The notes below the pieces were generated by a model, which saw only the letters and a list, made by a program, of their open reading frames with translations, had not been told where the DNA came from and made no database searches. Of a DNA stretch of 63,280 nucleotides, positions 40,918 to 49,262 are shown in pieces. How positions within the stretch are numbered: the first letter of the stretch is position 1; the number at the start of each line of letters is the position of its first letter. Location: positions 1 through 63,280 of the forward strand of contig CAYNJC010000026.1 of NCBI GenBank assembly GCA_964397565.1, written 5' to 3'. Position numbers and translations under genes: made by a program. The DNA is from JAPLST01 sp964397565 (GTDB lineage: Bacteria > Auribacterota > UBA3054 > JAPLST01).

Positions 40918-43278
40918 ATGATCACGCGTGGGACGGAAATCCAGGAACTGCGGCATCCGGCGCGCTGGCGCGAGTACGTCGCGATCGCACTGGCGATGCT
41001 GGCGCTGCTGCTGATCCTGGCACTGGTCTCGTACGATCCGCGGCAGTCGTGGGATCATGTGCCGCGCCAGCCCTGCACAAATTATGTCGGTGTGCTCGGC
41101 TTGTGGCTGTCCCACGGCGTGTTTGAGGCGTTGGGGCTGGCGGCCTACGCCTTTCCGGTGTTCATGGGCGCGCTGGCGGTGATGGTGTTTCGACGCGTGG
41201 TGTTTCCCTCACTGAGGATGGTGGTGCTGCGGGCTATCGTGCTAGTGATCTTGACCGCGACGAGTGCGGGCTTGGCGGAGATGGCCGTGCCGGTGAACAT
41301 CGCGCGTACCGTGCATGCCGACACGGCGGGCGGGCTTATCGGACAAGTGCTGGTGGCGTCCCTGCGTGGGCGCTGTGGCACGCCCGGCACCGCGATTATC
41401 CTGCTGGGCATGATCTTGATCGAAGCGCTGTTTCTGTTTGACGCCAGTTTGCGCGGCGTCTGGCACGGCGGTTGTGTGGTGGGGCGGGTGCTGGCGCGCC
41501 TGCTGGGCTGGCTGTTGCACGGCTGCGTCTGGCTTGGTGCGCAGGTGCGCAGCGCGGCAGTGTGGGCCTGGCTTGGCACGCGCGCCTTGCTGACGCGGTC
41601 CGCGCTGGCACGCAAGAAGGAGCCCCTGATTGTGATCACCGGCGAGCAGGCCATGCACAAGCAGCGTGCGCGCAAGGCCAAGAAGCTGGTCGAGGCCGAT
41701 GGTGCAACAGATCTGCCCGCGGAAAGCGCGCCGCCGGTCGCGCCGCTTGCGCCCAGCACGCCACCTGCACCGGTGGTGCTGCCGCCGCCGGCGTCCGAAG
41801 AGCCGGAAGAGTTGCCGCCGTATGTCATGCCCAAGATTGAATTGCTGGACCAGGCCGAGATCAGCAATACCGAAGAAGTGCGCGAGGCGGCCAATCGCGC
41901 GATCATCAAACTTGAAGAGACATTCAAGCAGTTTGACATCGAGGCCCATGTTGCCAATGCCATTTGCGGGCCGGTGATTACCTGCTATGAAGTGCAGCCG
42001 CCGCCGGGCGTGAAAGTCAATCGCATCACCAGTTTGGAGCACGACATTGCGCTGGCAATGAAGGCCAAGAGCATCCGGATTGTGGCGCCGATACCGGGCC
42101 GCGACGCGGTCGGCATCGAGCTGCCGAACGAGGTGCGGCGGATCGTCATGTACTCCGAGCTGGTGGAGTCCAAGGAGTATGCCGCGGCCCAGAAAAAACA
42201 AGTGATGCCCTTGGCGCTCGGGCAGACGCTTAGCGGCGAAACGTTTCTGGATGACCTGACGGACATGCCGCATTTGCTGGTGGCGGGCGCGACGGGCTCG
42301 GGCAAATCGGTCTGCATCAACACTATTTTATTGAGCTTGCTCTACCGCTTCGCGCCGGATCAACTCAAATTGGTGCTGGTGGATCCGAAACATGTCGAAT
42401 TGGTGCCGTATCACAATTTGCCGCATCTATTGGTCCCGGTCTTGAACGATCCGGGCAAAGTGCCGGAAGCATTGGACTGGCTCATTCTGGAAATGGAAAA
42501 ACGGTACAAGTATTTCGCGCGGCTGGGCGTGCGCAATATCAGCATGTACAACGTCAAACGGGTGGAAAACACCCAACTATTGCGGGTGCAAGTGGGCACG
42601 CAGGAATTCGATTTGCCGCCGCACTTGCCCTACATTGTGGTGGTGATTGATGAGCTGGCGGACTTGATGCTGGTGGCGGCGGACGAGATTGAGCGCAAAA
42701 TCATCCGGCTGGCGCAGCTGGCACGCGCGGCCGGCATTCATCTGGTGCTGGCGACTCAGCGGCCCTCAACCAATGTGATCACCGGCTTGATCAAGGCCAA
42801 CATCCCGGCCCGGATCGCATTTCGGACGGCGTCGGGCGTGGATTCACGCGTGATTATTGACGAACAGGGCAGCGAGAAACTGCTTGGCAAAGGCGACATG
42901 CTCTACAAAGCACCGGCCGTGCCGCGGACGATGCGCATCCAAGGCGCATTCGTCTCGGAAGAAGAAGTTCGGAAGGTGACCACCTTCATCCGCGAACAGC
43001 GTGCGCCAACCTATGTTGAACTGGGTGAAGCGCACACCAATGCCGGCGCGCCCGAGATGGACATGGACGAGAAATTCGACGAGGCCATTCAGGTGGTGCT
43101 GCAATCCGGGCAAGCCAGCGCCTCGTATTTGCAGCGCGTGCTGCAGGTCGGCTATGCGCGCGCGGCTCGCTTGATCGATATGATGGAGGCGCAGCGGATT
43201 GTCGGGCCGAAACGCGGGGCGAAGCCGCGCGATATCCTGGTCGAAGACTGGCCGCCACGCACCGACGATGAACGCTAA
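40918..43278 (+). CDS. ftsK: DNA translocase FtsK/SpoIIIE
   Basis: 786 residues. Four or so N-terminal membrane helices (to about residue 190), a Pro/Ala linker, the alpha/beta motor with Walker A GATGSGKSVCINTILLSLLY (about 457) and Walker B VVVIDELADLM (about 576), LATQRPSTNVITGLIKANIP, and the gamma winged-helix domain that reads KOPS-like sites (QASASYLQRVLQVGYARAAR). Pumps chromosomes through the division septum. The following gene may start inside its last codons. Start ATG 40918 is 7 bases after the NDK-like stop. Confidence 0.95.
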   Translation: MITRGTEIQELRHPARWREYVAIALAMLALLLILALVSYDPRQSWDHVPRQPCTNYVGVLGLWLSHGVFEALGLAAYAFPVFMGALAVMVFRRVVFPSLRMVVLRAIVLVILTATSAGLAEMAVPVNIARTVHADTAGGLIGQVLVASLRGRCGTPGTAIILLGMILIEALFLFDASLRGVWHGGCVVGRVLARLLGWLLHGCVWLGAQVRSAAVWAWLGTRALLTRSALARKKEPLIVITGEQAMHKQRARKAKKLVEADGATDLPAESAPPVAPLAPSTPPAPVVLPPPASEEPEELPPYVMPKIELLDQAEISNTEEVREAANRAIIKLEETFKQFDIEAHVANAICGPVITCYEVQPPPGVKVNRITSLEHDIALAMKAKSIRIVAPIPGRDAVGIELPNEVRRIVMYSELVESKEYAAAQKKQVMPLALGQTLSGETFLDDLTDMPHLLVAGATGSGKSVCINTILLSLLYRFAPDQLKLVLVDPKHVELVPYHNLPHLLVPVLNDPGKVPEALDWLILEMEKRYKYFARLGVRNISMYNVKRVENTQLLRVQVGTQEFDLPPHLPYIVVVIDELADLMLVAADEIERKIIRLAQLARAAGIHLVLATQRPSTNVITGLIKANIPARIAFRTASGVDSRVIIDEQGSEKLLGKGDMLYKAPAVPRTMRIQGAFVSEEEVRKVTTFIREQRAPTYVELGEAHTNAGAPEMDMDEKFDEAIQVVLQSGQASASYLQRVLQVGYARAARLIDMMEAQRIVGPKRGAKPRDILVEDWPPRTDDER

Positions 43279-43294
43279 GCCCATGGGGACCGCC

Positions 43295-43834
43295 ATGACA
43301 ACCACGCCGAAATCACCCACCCCGGCCCGGCCCGGCGCCGCGCCGCTTATCAGCATTGGTGAACGCCTGCGGCGGGCGCGCCAAGAGCGCAGCTTGTCGT
43401 TCGCGGAAGCCGCCGCGCTGACCAAGTTGAAGCCAACCTATCTTGAAGCGTTGGAGAACAACCGCTATAATGATCTGCCGGCGATGTTCTATGCCAAAAA
43501 TTTCATCCACATGTATGGCAACGCGCTTGGCTTGGACGGCAAACAACTGGCGCAGGAATTTGGCGCGCAGCATACCATCGAAGTGACGCTGCCGCCGGCG
43601 CATCAGCCAGGTGTCAGTTATCATGTCTCGATCGGCATCGGGCGGCTGTTGCAGCGCCCCTTGTTCCTGGTGATCGGCGCGCTGGTCATGGTCATGCTCG
43701 TGATCTATCTTGCCGGCGGCGCGGGACGTGGCGGCGGCACGGTGACGATCAGCACGCCGGATGACACGGCCCGCATCATGGCGGAGTACCGGCCGGTGTT
43801 CGATGCGCACGAACCGCTGCCGGCGTTGCCGTGA
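43295..43834 (+). CDS. RodZ-like helix-turn-helix membrane protein
   Basis: About 179 residues. An N-terminal HTH of the RodZ/HTH_25 type (ISIGERLRRARQERSLSFAE, then TKLKPTYLEALENNRYNDLP), a linker, one membrane helix (LFLVIGALVMVMLVIYLAGG), and a short tail. RodZ links the MreB cytoskeleton to the membrane; this version is shorter, without the large periplasmic domain. Start ATG 43295 has GGGGA 5 bases upstream; ATG 43268 inside ftsK is possible. The stop overlaps the rimO start. Confidence 0.75.
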   Translation: MTTTPKSPTPARPGAAPLISIGERLRRARQERSLSFAEAAALTKLKPTYLEALENNRYNDLPAMFYAKNFIHMYGNALGLDGKQLAQEFGAQHTIEVTLPPAHQPGVSYHVSIGIGRLLQRPLFLVIGALVMVMLVIYLAGGAGRGGGTVTISTPDDTARIMAEYRPVFDAHEPLPALP

Positions 43835-45135
43835 TGGCGCGCGTCCATCTGATAAGTCTGGGCTGTGCAAAGAATCAGGTGGATACAGAGGCAATCCTCG
43901 GGCGCTTGTTGCCGGGTGGCTGTGTCTTGTGCGCCACGGCGCGCGCGGCCGATGTGTTGCTGGTCAATACGTGTGCCTTCATCCGCGCGGCGGAAGACGA
44001 ATCATGGCGGCACATTCGCGCCTTGGCGCGCGGCAAACGGGCAGGCCAGAAACTAATTGTGTGCGGGTGCCTGCCGGCGCGCCATGGGGAAGCCGCGGCG
44101 CGCGTGCGCGGCGTTGACGCCTGGCTGGGCGTGCGGGATGCCGACGGCGTGGCGGCCTGCGTGCACCAATGGTTCTCCCTTGCGCCGCTGGCGGCGCCGA
44201 CCGACCATCTGCCGATCCGCTTGACGCCGCGGCACAGCGCCTATCTCCGGATTGCAGACGGCTGTGATCATCACTGCGCGTTTTGCACGATTCCCTCCAT
44301 CCGTGGGCGCTACACCTCCGTGCCGTTCCAGACCCTGGTTGACGACGCGCGCCGCATGCTGACGGAAGGCGTGCGTGAACTGAACCTGATCGCCCAAGAC
44401 ACCAGCGCGTATGGCCGCGATTTGCGGCCGCGCCGCTCGCTGGCGGAACTCCTGACCGCGCTGTGCGCGCTGCCGGGCCTGGCCTGGATGCGCGTGCAGT
44501 ACATGCATCCGGCCAGCGTGACGGATGAACTGCTCACGGTGATGGCGCGCGAGCCCGCCATCTGCCACTATATTGACATGCCCTTGCAGCACATCAATGA
44601 CGCATTGCTGCGGCGCATGCGCCGGCCGGGGCGCGCCGTAACGGAGCGTGTGCTGGCGGCCATCCGCGCGCGGCTGCCGGACGTGGCGCTGCGGACGACC
44701 TTTATCGTCGGGTATCCCGGCGAGACACGCGCGGCGTTTCGCGAATTGCGCGAGTTTGTGCAGACGGCCGCATTTCAGCATGTCGGTGTGTTTCCCTATT
44801 CGGCTGAACAGGGCACGCCGGCGGGCGCGCTGCTGGACACGTGCAGCGCGCGCGCGAAGCAGCGCCGGCGGGCAACCATCCTGCGCCTGCAACAGCGCAT
44901 TGCGCACCAACATAATTGCGCGCAGATCGGCACCGTCGTACCGGTCATCATCGAGCGCCGCGCGCCCGGCGGCATGCACGGCCGGCGCCGCGCTGACGCG
45001 CCGGATGTCGACAATTGCGTGCAGGTGCGTGGCGCGCGCCGGATGCTCGGTCAGATTGTACCGGTGCGCATCACCCGCGCCGAACCGTATGATCTGCATG
45101 GCCGGGTTGTCGCGCGGCCGGCAAATACGGTATAA
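43834..45135 (+). CDS. rimO: Ribosomal protein S12 methylthiotransferase RimO
   Basis: 433 residues, radical-SAM methylthiotransferase acting on Asp of ribosomal protein S12. Seen: the N-terminal UPF0004 domain with three Cys (ISLGCAKNQVDTE, VNTCAF, VCGCLPARH), the radical-SAM motif CDHHCAFCTIPSIRG (about residue 144), DTSAYGRD and MPLQHINDALL typical of RimO rather than MiaB, and a C-terminal TRAM domain. ATG 43834 overlaps the previous TGA. The stop lies within the promoter area of pgsA. Confidence 0.93.
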   Translation: MARVHLISLGCAKNQVDTEAILGRLLPGGCVLCATARAADVLLVNTCAFIRAAEDESWRHIRALARGKRAGQKLIVCGCLPARHGEAAARVRGVDAWLGVRDADGVAACVHQWFSLAPLAAPTDHLPIRLTPRHSAYLRIADGCDHHCAFCTIPSIRGRYTSVPFQTLVDDARRMLTEGVRELNLIAQDTSAYGRDLRPRRSLAELLTALCALPGLAWMRVQYMHPASVTDELLTVMAREPAICHYIDMPLQHINDALLRRMRRPGRAVTERVLAAIRARLPDVALRTTFIVGYPGETRAAFRELREFVQTAAFQHVGVFPYSAEQGTPAGALLDTCSARAKQRRRATILRLQQRIAHQHNCAQIGTVVPVIIERRAPGGMHGRRRADAPDVDNCVQVRGARRMLGQIVPVRITRAEPYDLHGRVVARPANTV

Positions 45136-45136
45136 T
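45107..45136 (+). promoter_or_regulatory. Promoter of pgsA, leaderless spacing
   Basis: TTGTCG (45107-45112), 18-bp spacer, TATAAT (45131-45136). Only 9 bases separate the -10 from the pgsA ATG at 45146, so a normal start gives a leader of 2-4 nt. Confidence 0.6.
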
Positions 45137-45145
45137 AAGTTTGGT

Positions 45146-45736
45146 ATGAATCTGGCCAACCGCATAACCTTCGCACGCTTTTGCATCCCCCCGGTGCTGA
45201 TTCCCGCGTTGCTGACGGATATGCGCGGCGGGAAGTGCCTTGCGTTGGCACTGTTTACCGTGGGAGCTTTGACCGATTGGCTGGATGGCCTGCTGGCGCG
45301 GCGCTATGGCATGGAGAGCGATTTTGGCCGGTTGATGGACCCCTTGGCCGACAAACTTCTGGTGATTTCGGCCTTGGTCTGTTTTGTGGTCATGCCGCCG
45401 CAGGTGGTTAGAGCATGGATGCTGGTGATCATCATCGCGCGCGAATTTATCGTCACCGGCCTACGCCAGTTGGCGTTGCAGCAACACACCGTCATGTCCG
45501 CCGAAGCCATTGGCAAGCACAAGACCGCCTGGCAAATGATCGGCATATTTGCGCTGCTGACGTACTATGCCATGGGCGACTTGGCGTCTGTCCTGCCGGC
45601 CGCGCTGGTGCGTTTCTGCATGGCCCATGGGCCGCGGTACTTGTCGGCGCTTTTTTATCTGATCACCCTCCTGACGCTGGTGTCGGGTGTTATTTATCTG
45701 TGGCGCTATCGCAGCCTGTACAGCCAACACACCTGA
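45146..45736 (+). CDS. pgsA: CDP-diacylglycerol-glycerol-3-phosphate 3-phosphatidyltransferase
   Basis: 196 residues, integral membrane enzyme that makes phosphatidylglycerophosphate. Seen: NLANRITFARF at the N-terminus and the CDP-alcohol phosphotransferase motif DWLDGLLARRYGMESDFGRL continuing MDPLADK, with all the required Asp, Gly and Arg in order, then several membrane helices (LALALFTVGALTDW, VIIIAREFIVTGLR). It is followed after 4 bases by pgpA, which removes the phosphate, so both steps to phosphatidylglycerol are adjacent. No Shine-Dalgarno; see its promoter. Confidence 0.93.
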   Translation: MNLANRITFARFCIPPVLIPALLTDMRGGKCLALALFTVGALTDWLDGLLARRYGMESDFGRLMDPLADKLLVISALVCFVVMPPQVVRAWMLVIIIAREFIVTGLRQLALQQHTVMSAEAIGKHKTAWQMIGIFALLTYYAMGDLASVLPAALVRFCMAHGPRYLSALFYLITLLTLVSGVIYLWRYRSLYSQHT

Positions 45737-45740
45737 ACGC

Positions 45741-46232
45741 ATGACGATGACCACCCCACTGAGCGGCGTTGACAAACTTGCCTGGCAAGTGGCGACCTGC
45801 GCGGGTCTCGGCGCACGCGTGCCGGCGCCCGGCACGTTCGGCACCGGCATCGGGATTGGCCTGTGGCTGGCGACCAGCCAGTGTGGCTGGGCGTTGGAAC
45901 TGCAACTGCTGTTGTTTGTTATCCTGCTCGGTGCGGGCGTCTGGGCCAGCGGGCGGGCGGAACGCGCCTGTGGCCAGCACGATCCGGGCGCGATCATCAT
46001 TGATGAAGTGGCCGCCGGCGTCTTGACCTTTGCCGGCGTCACGCCGAGCCTGTCCATCACCGTCGTTGGCCTGTGCTGCAATCGCGTGCTGGACATTGCC
46101 AAACCCTGGCCGATTGGCCGGCTGCAGCGCCTGCCGCGCGGGTGGGGCATCATGGCCGATGATGTGGCGGCGGGCGGGCTGAGTGCGGTGCTGGTACGGC
46201 TGTGGCCGCTGGCGATCAGATTCATCACGTGA
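45741..46232 (+). CDS. pgpA: Phosphatidylglycerophosphatase A
   Basis: 163 residues, inner-membrane phosphatase converting phosphatidylglycerophosphate to phosphatidylglycerol. Seen: PAPGTFGTGIGIGLWL, IIIDEVAAGVLTF and GWGIMADDVAAGGLSAVLVR, the three conserved acidic motifs of PgpA. ATG 45741 is preferred over upstream in-frame starts inside pgsA. Confidence 0.92.
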   Translation: MTMTTPLSGVDKLAWQVATCAGLGARVPAPGTFGTGIGIGLWLATSQCGWALELQLLLFVILLGAGVWASGRAERACGQHDPGAIIIDEVAAGVLTFAGVTPSLSITVVGLCCNRVLDIAKPWPIGRLQRLPRGWGIMADDVAAGGLSAVLVRLWPLAIRFIT

Positions 46233-46242
46233 CACCACAAGC

Positions 46243-47958
46243 ATGCAAGCAAAATCATTAATTGCCCTGGCCAACGAGCGCGCCTTTGCGCTGCTGGACG
46301 ACGCGTGGATGCAGACGTTGGAAGAGCCCGCGCCTGATCTTGACGAGATGCTGCATGTGTTGGAATGGCTGATCAAGGCCAAGGAAGCCGAACGCGCGCG
46401 GACCTTGAGCGCGATGCTGCTGGAAGCACTGGATGAGCGCCATGATCCGCGCGCCCAGGTGCTGGCGGTGCGCGTGCTCGAGTGGTTTCCCGATGACGTG
46501 GAAGTGCGCCGCGTGCTCGGCCATGCCATCTGCGCGGCCGCGGCCGACAATCAGGCGCTGCCCGGCATTGTCCAGCGCAGCGGCTTGCTGGACGACGCGC
46601 CGTTGGCAACCGCGCTCGACTACATCCAGACCCGCGGTGCCTTGCGGCCGGGCGTCTTTGCCCTCCATCGCAGCCGGCGCATTCCTGTCCAAATCGTGGG
46701 CTTTGACCCGCACGACGACGCGCTGCAATTGCACGACGGCCAGCAAGAATACCGCGCGACCCTGCTCACCTACCAGTCGCAATACGAACCATTGGGCGAT
46801 GATGATTTTCGCGTGTTGCATACCTTTCGCAACGAGCAACTCCAGCGTGAGGCCCAGACAGATCCGGCCGCCCTGGTGCGGCGCTTCTTGCGCTATTCCG
46901 GCAAACGCGCGACCTTCCGTGAACTGCGGGATGCCCTGACCAACGTGGCCGTGCCGGCCGCGTCCTGGAAAGAATGGTGGAGTGCCGTACGCCAGACCTT
47001 GGCGCATGATCCGCACCTCGAAGTGGGCGTGGGGCCGCAACCGGCCCTGGCCCTGCGTGACTCGCCGCGGGATTACGTCGAAACCCGCATTCGTGAATTC
47101 GACCACGCCTCCTCGGTGCGTGAGAAAATCGCGATCCTGGTGCGCTATGCCCAGCAAGTGCGCAGGGGCGTGCCCGGCGATGCCACCTATATTGCCTATG
47201 TCGCCGAAGTGTTGCAGGAGTACACCCGGGCCGCGGACGGCACGGTCGCGGCGTTCTTCGCCTGGTTGGCCTTGCGCGCCAGCACGGATGCGTGTGGCTG
47301 CGTGACGCCCGACTATGATCCGCGCTGGCTGGCAGACCCGGCCCATTGTGTCCACGTGGCCCATTGGTGCGGCTGGGAACCCCTCTTCATCGAACCCTTG
47401 ACAGCCCTGCTGCCGGAGGCCGATCCGCGCTGGCCTGAACTCTATGGCCTGACGCTGCCCCAAGCACCCTTGGCGCTGATCGAACGCATGACCAACGCCC
47501 TGCGCGCCCACCAGCACACCGCCTTGATCGAGCCGGCCCTGCATGCGCTCGTCGAACCGCGCGCCGAAATCGCCGAGCTGCTGCTCTGGCTGTGGCGTGA
47601 GCTGGCCACCCGCACCGAACTTGATTTCACGCCGCTGCTCGACTTGGGTGGCGCGACCTTCGCGCTCTTTCGCGTGATGCGCCAGTTGCACGTCTATCGT
47701 GGCGGCCCCGAATTCAATGCCCATGGCGCACTGGCCACCGTGCGCCACACCATCGCCGCGCGCAAGTATGCCTTGATCGGCACCGTCTTTGAAACGCTGG
47801 GCAGCAATCACACCGCCGAACTCTATCACGCCATGTCCAGCAATGCCGGCATCAGCGCGGCAATGCGCGCCCAACTGACCACGCTCCTGTCGCGCGTCGG
47901 TTTGTCGCGTCGTCGCAGCGCTGACCACCAAGAGCCACACCCGGCGGAGTCTCGCTAA
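46243..47958 (+). CDS. Large helical protein, possibly related to the N-terminal part of long GreA proteins
   Basis: 571 residues, largely alpha-helical, soluble, no signal peptide. Hydrophobic-repeat helices at the N-terminus (LDEMLHVLEWLIKAKEAERA) suggest TPR or HEAT-like packing. A middle segment, RRFLRYSGKRATFRELRDAL and SWKEWWSAVRQTLAHDPHLE, resembles the extra N-terminal region of long GreA proteins in Chlamydiae and relatives, with its WW..A...L..DP pattern. That similarity is from memory. No GreA coiled coil or C-terminal domain is present. It could be a Gre-derived or an unrelated protein. Stands just after pgpA. Confidence 0.55.
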   Translation: MQAKSLIALANERAFALLDDAWMQTLEEPAPDLDEMLHVLEWLIKAKEAERARTLSAMLLEALDERHDPRAQVLAVRVLEWFPDDVEVRRVLGHAICAAAADNQALPGIVQRSGLLDDAPLATALDYIQTRGALRPGVFALHRSRRIPVQIVGFDPHDDALQLHDGQQEYRATLLTYQSQYEPLGDDDFRVLHTFRNEQLQREAQTDPAALVRRFLRYSGKRATFRELRDALTNVAVPAASWKEWWSAVRQTLAHDPHLEVGVGPQPALALRDSPRDYVETRIREFDHASSVREKIAILVRYAQQVRRGVPGDATYIAYVAEVLQEYTRAADGTVAAFFAWLALRASTDACGCVTPDYDPRWLADPAHCVHVAHWCGWEPLFIEPLTALLPEADPRWPELYGLTLPQAPLALIERMTNALRAHQHTALIEPALHALVEPRAEIAELLLWLWRELATRTELDFTPLLDLGGATFALFRVMRQLHVYRGGPEFNAHGALATVRHTIAARKYALIGTVFETLGSNHTAELYHAMSSNAGISAAMRAQLTTLLSRVGLSRRRSADHQEPHPAESR

Positions 47959-47978
47959 CCTCTTCACAAGGAGCAGGT

Positions 47979-49091
47979 ATGAACACTCTACGTTTCATGA
48001 TCATGGCAGTCGGGCTGTGCCTTGGCCTGTGCAACGCGGCGGCGCTGCTCGCTGCGCCCGCGGCGGAGTCCGTCACCGAGGTGCTGCTGTCGCAGTGCTT
48101 TGACAGCGAAACCGCCGGCCGCGAGCCCATGGGCTGGTTCGCCATTCGCACTGGCGACGGCCACTGCGTCGTTACGCGCAGTTACGCGGCCAGTCTGGCG
48201 CAAGCATTTCGGATCGGCAGCTCGCCAATCTGGGACGGCCTGTATGGCTACGGCTTTGCCACGCCGCAGGGCGGGGTGGTGCGCGTCGAGGCGCGCATCC
48301 TGTGCGACACGATCGGCGCGGCCACGCCGTACCTGGGCGTGAAACTCGGCGGGAAGTTTTATGAAATGGTCGGCGACCAGGGGCGCGCGCTGACGCGCTG
48401 GTCAAATGGCGAAGCGCGCTGGAGCTACGGGCCGGCGCTGATGCAGGGCGTCTGGAACACGGTCCGGATCGACATTGATGTCACCCGCGGCGTGGCGCGC
48501 TATTGGCTGAACGGCGCCGTCGTGCTGGACAACAGCGTCGGCGTGCCAGCCCCGGAATTCGCGCGCAGCACCGAGGCAATCTACCTCGGCGTGGTTGCCG
48601 GCGCCGCCGGTGTCGCCTACTTTGATGATGTCACCATCTGCCAGGTGAGCCAGCGGTCCCTGCCGCTGATTCAGCCGGCGCAGCGCGTCGCGCCCATGCG
48701 CCCGCAGGCCCGTCCGATGTCCATGCAGGCGCTCATGGCGGGACGCCCGCCCATGCAGGTGCAGAAAGAAGTCTATGTCGTGACCCGCGACGGCAAAGGC
48801 ACCATGCCGTGGGGCATGCTGCCGTGCGTCAAGTGCAAAGCGTTGTGGGCCAAGAGTAAAAAGCCTTGGAGCATGCTCCCGTGCGACAAGTGCAAAGCGT
48901 TGTGGGCCAAGAGAAATATGCCCGGCGCCATGCAACCGCGCGACAACGTCAAGAACCCCTGTGGCGGGCCATGCATGCAAGGCATGCCGTGCGGCAACAA
49001 GTGCCTGCGCGCACAGAAGAAAATGAAACAAGCCACTGACGCCAAAGGGCCCGAATCGCAAGTGCCGCCGTGCACTGCGCCGGCGTGGTAA
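47979..49091 (+). CDS. Secreted lectin-like protein with a CxxC-rich tail
   Basis: 370 residues, no family recognised overall. Signal peptide NTLRFMIMAVGLCLGLCNAA then AALLAAPAAE. Residues 35-215 look like a concanavalin/LamG-type beta sandwich (WNTVRIDIDVTRGVARYWLN and YLGVVAGAAGVAYFDDVTIC at the end, typical of such folds). Then a Pro/Met/Gln linker and a tail with two copies of W-x-MLPC-x-KCKALWAK and a third block CGGPCMQGMPCGNKCLRA. That makes four CxxC or CxxxC pairs in about 65 residues, possibly a metal site or disulfide knot. AAGGAG precedes the start. Single gene, with a short spacer to gnd. Confidence 0.6.
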   Translation: MNTLRFMIMAVGLCLGLCNAAALLAAPAAESVTEVLLSQCFDSETAGREPMGWFAIRTGDGHCVVTRSYAASLAQAFRIGSSPIWDGLYGYGFATPQGGVVRVEARILCDTIGAATPYLGVKLGGKFYEMVGDQGRALTRWSNGEARWSYGPALMQGVWNTVRIDIDVTRGVARYWLNGAVVLDNSVGVPAPEFARSTEAIYLGVVAGAAGVAYFDDVTICQVSQRSLPLIQPAQRVAPMRPQARPMSMQALMAGRPPMQVQKEVYVVTRDGKGTMPWGMLPCVKCKALWAKSKKPWSMLPCDKCKALWAKRNMPGAMQPRDNVKNPCGGPCMQGMPCGNKCLRAQKKMKQATDAKGPESQVPPCTAPAW

Positions 49092-49262
49092 ACGGTTTTG
49101 CTACGCTGCCCGGCGCGCTAGTCTGCGTCTGAAAACTGAGGGCTGGCCATGCGGCGGTTGCCCGTGCCCGGCGCGGTGATTACATGGCTTGCACACAAAT
49201 GTGTTTGTTGTCCGCGGCGCAGCGTGCTGTCCGCGTGGAGTAATTCATTTTGCGAGCGAACT

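Noticed and set aside
46258..47967. Minus-strand ORF of 569 codons opposite the Gre-like gene
   Set aside because: The plus-strand frame has a sensible start after pgpA and helical-protein composition; the complement shows only shadow composition.
49092..49262. Riboswitch or structured leader before gnd
   Set aside because: I looked for known leader signatures and a terminator/antiterminator pair; only GC-rich sequence without a clear fold was seen.
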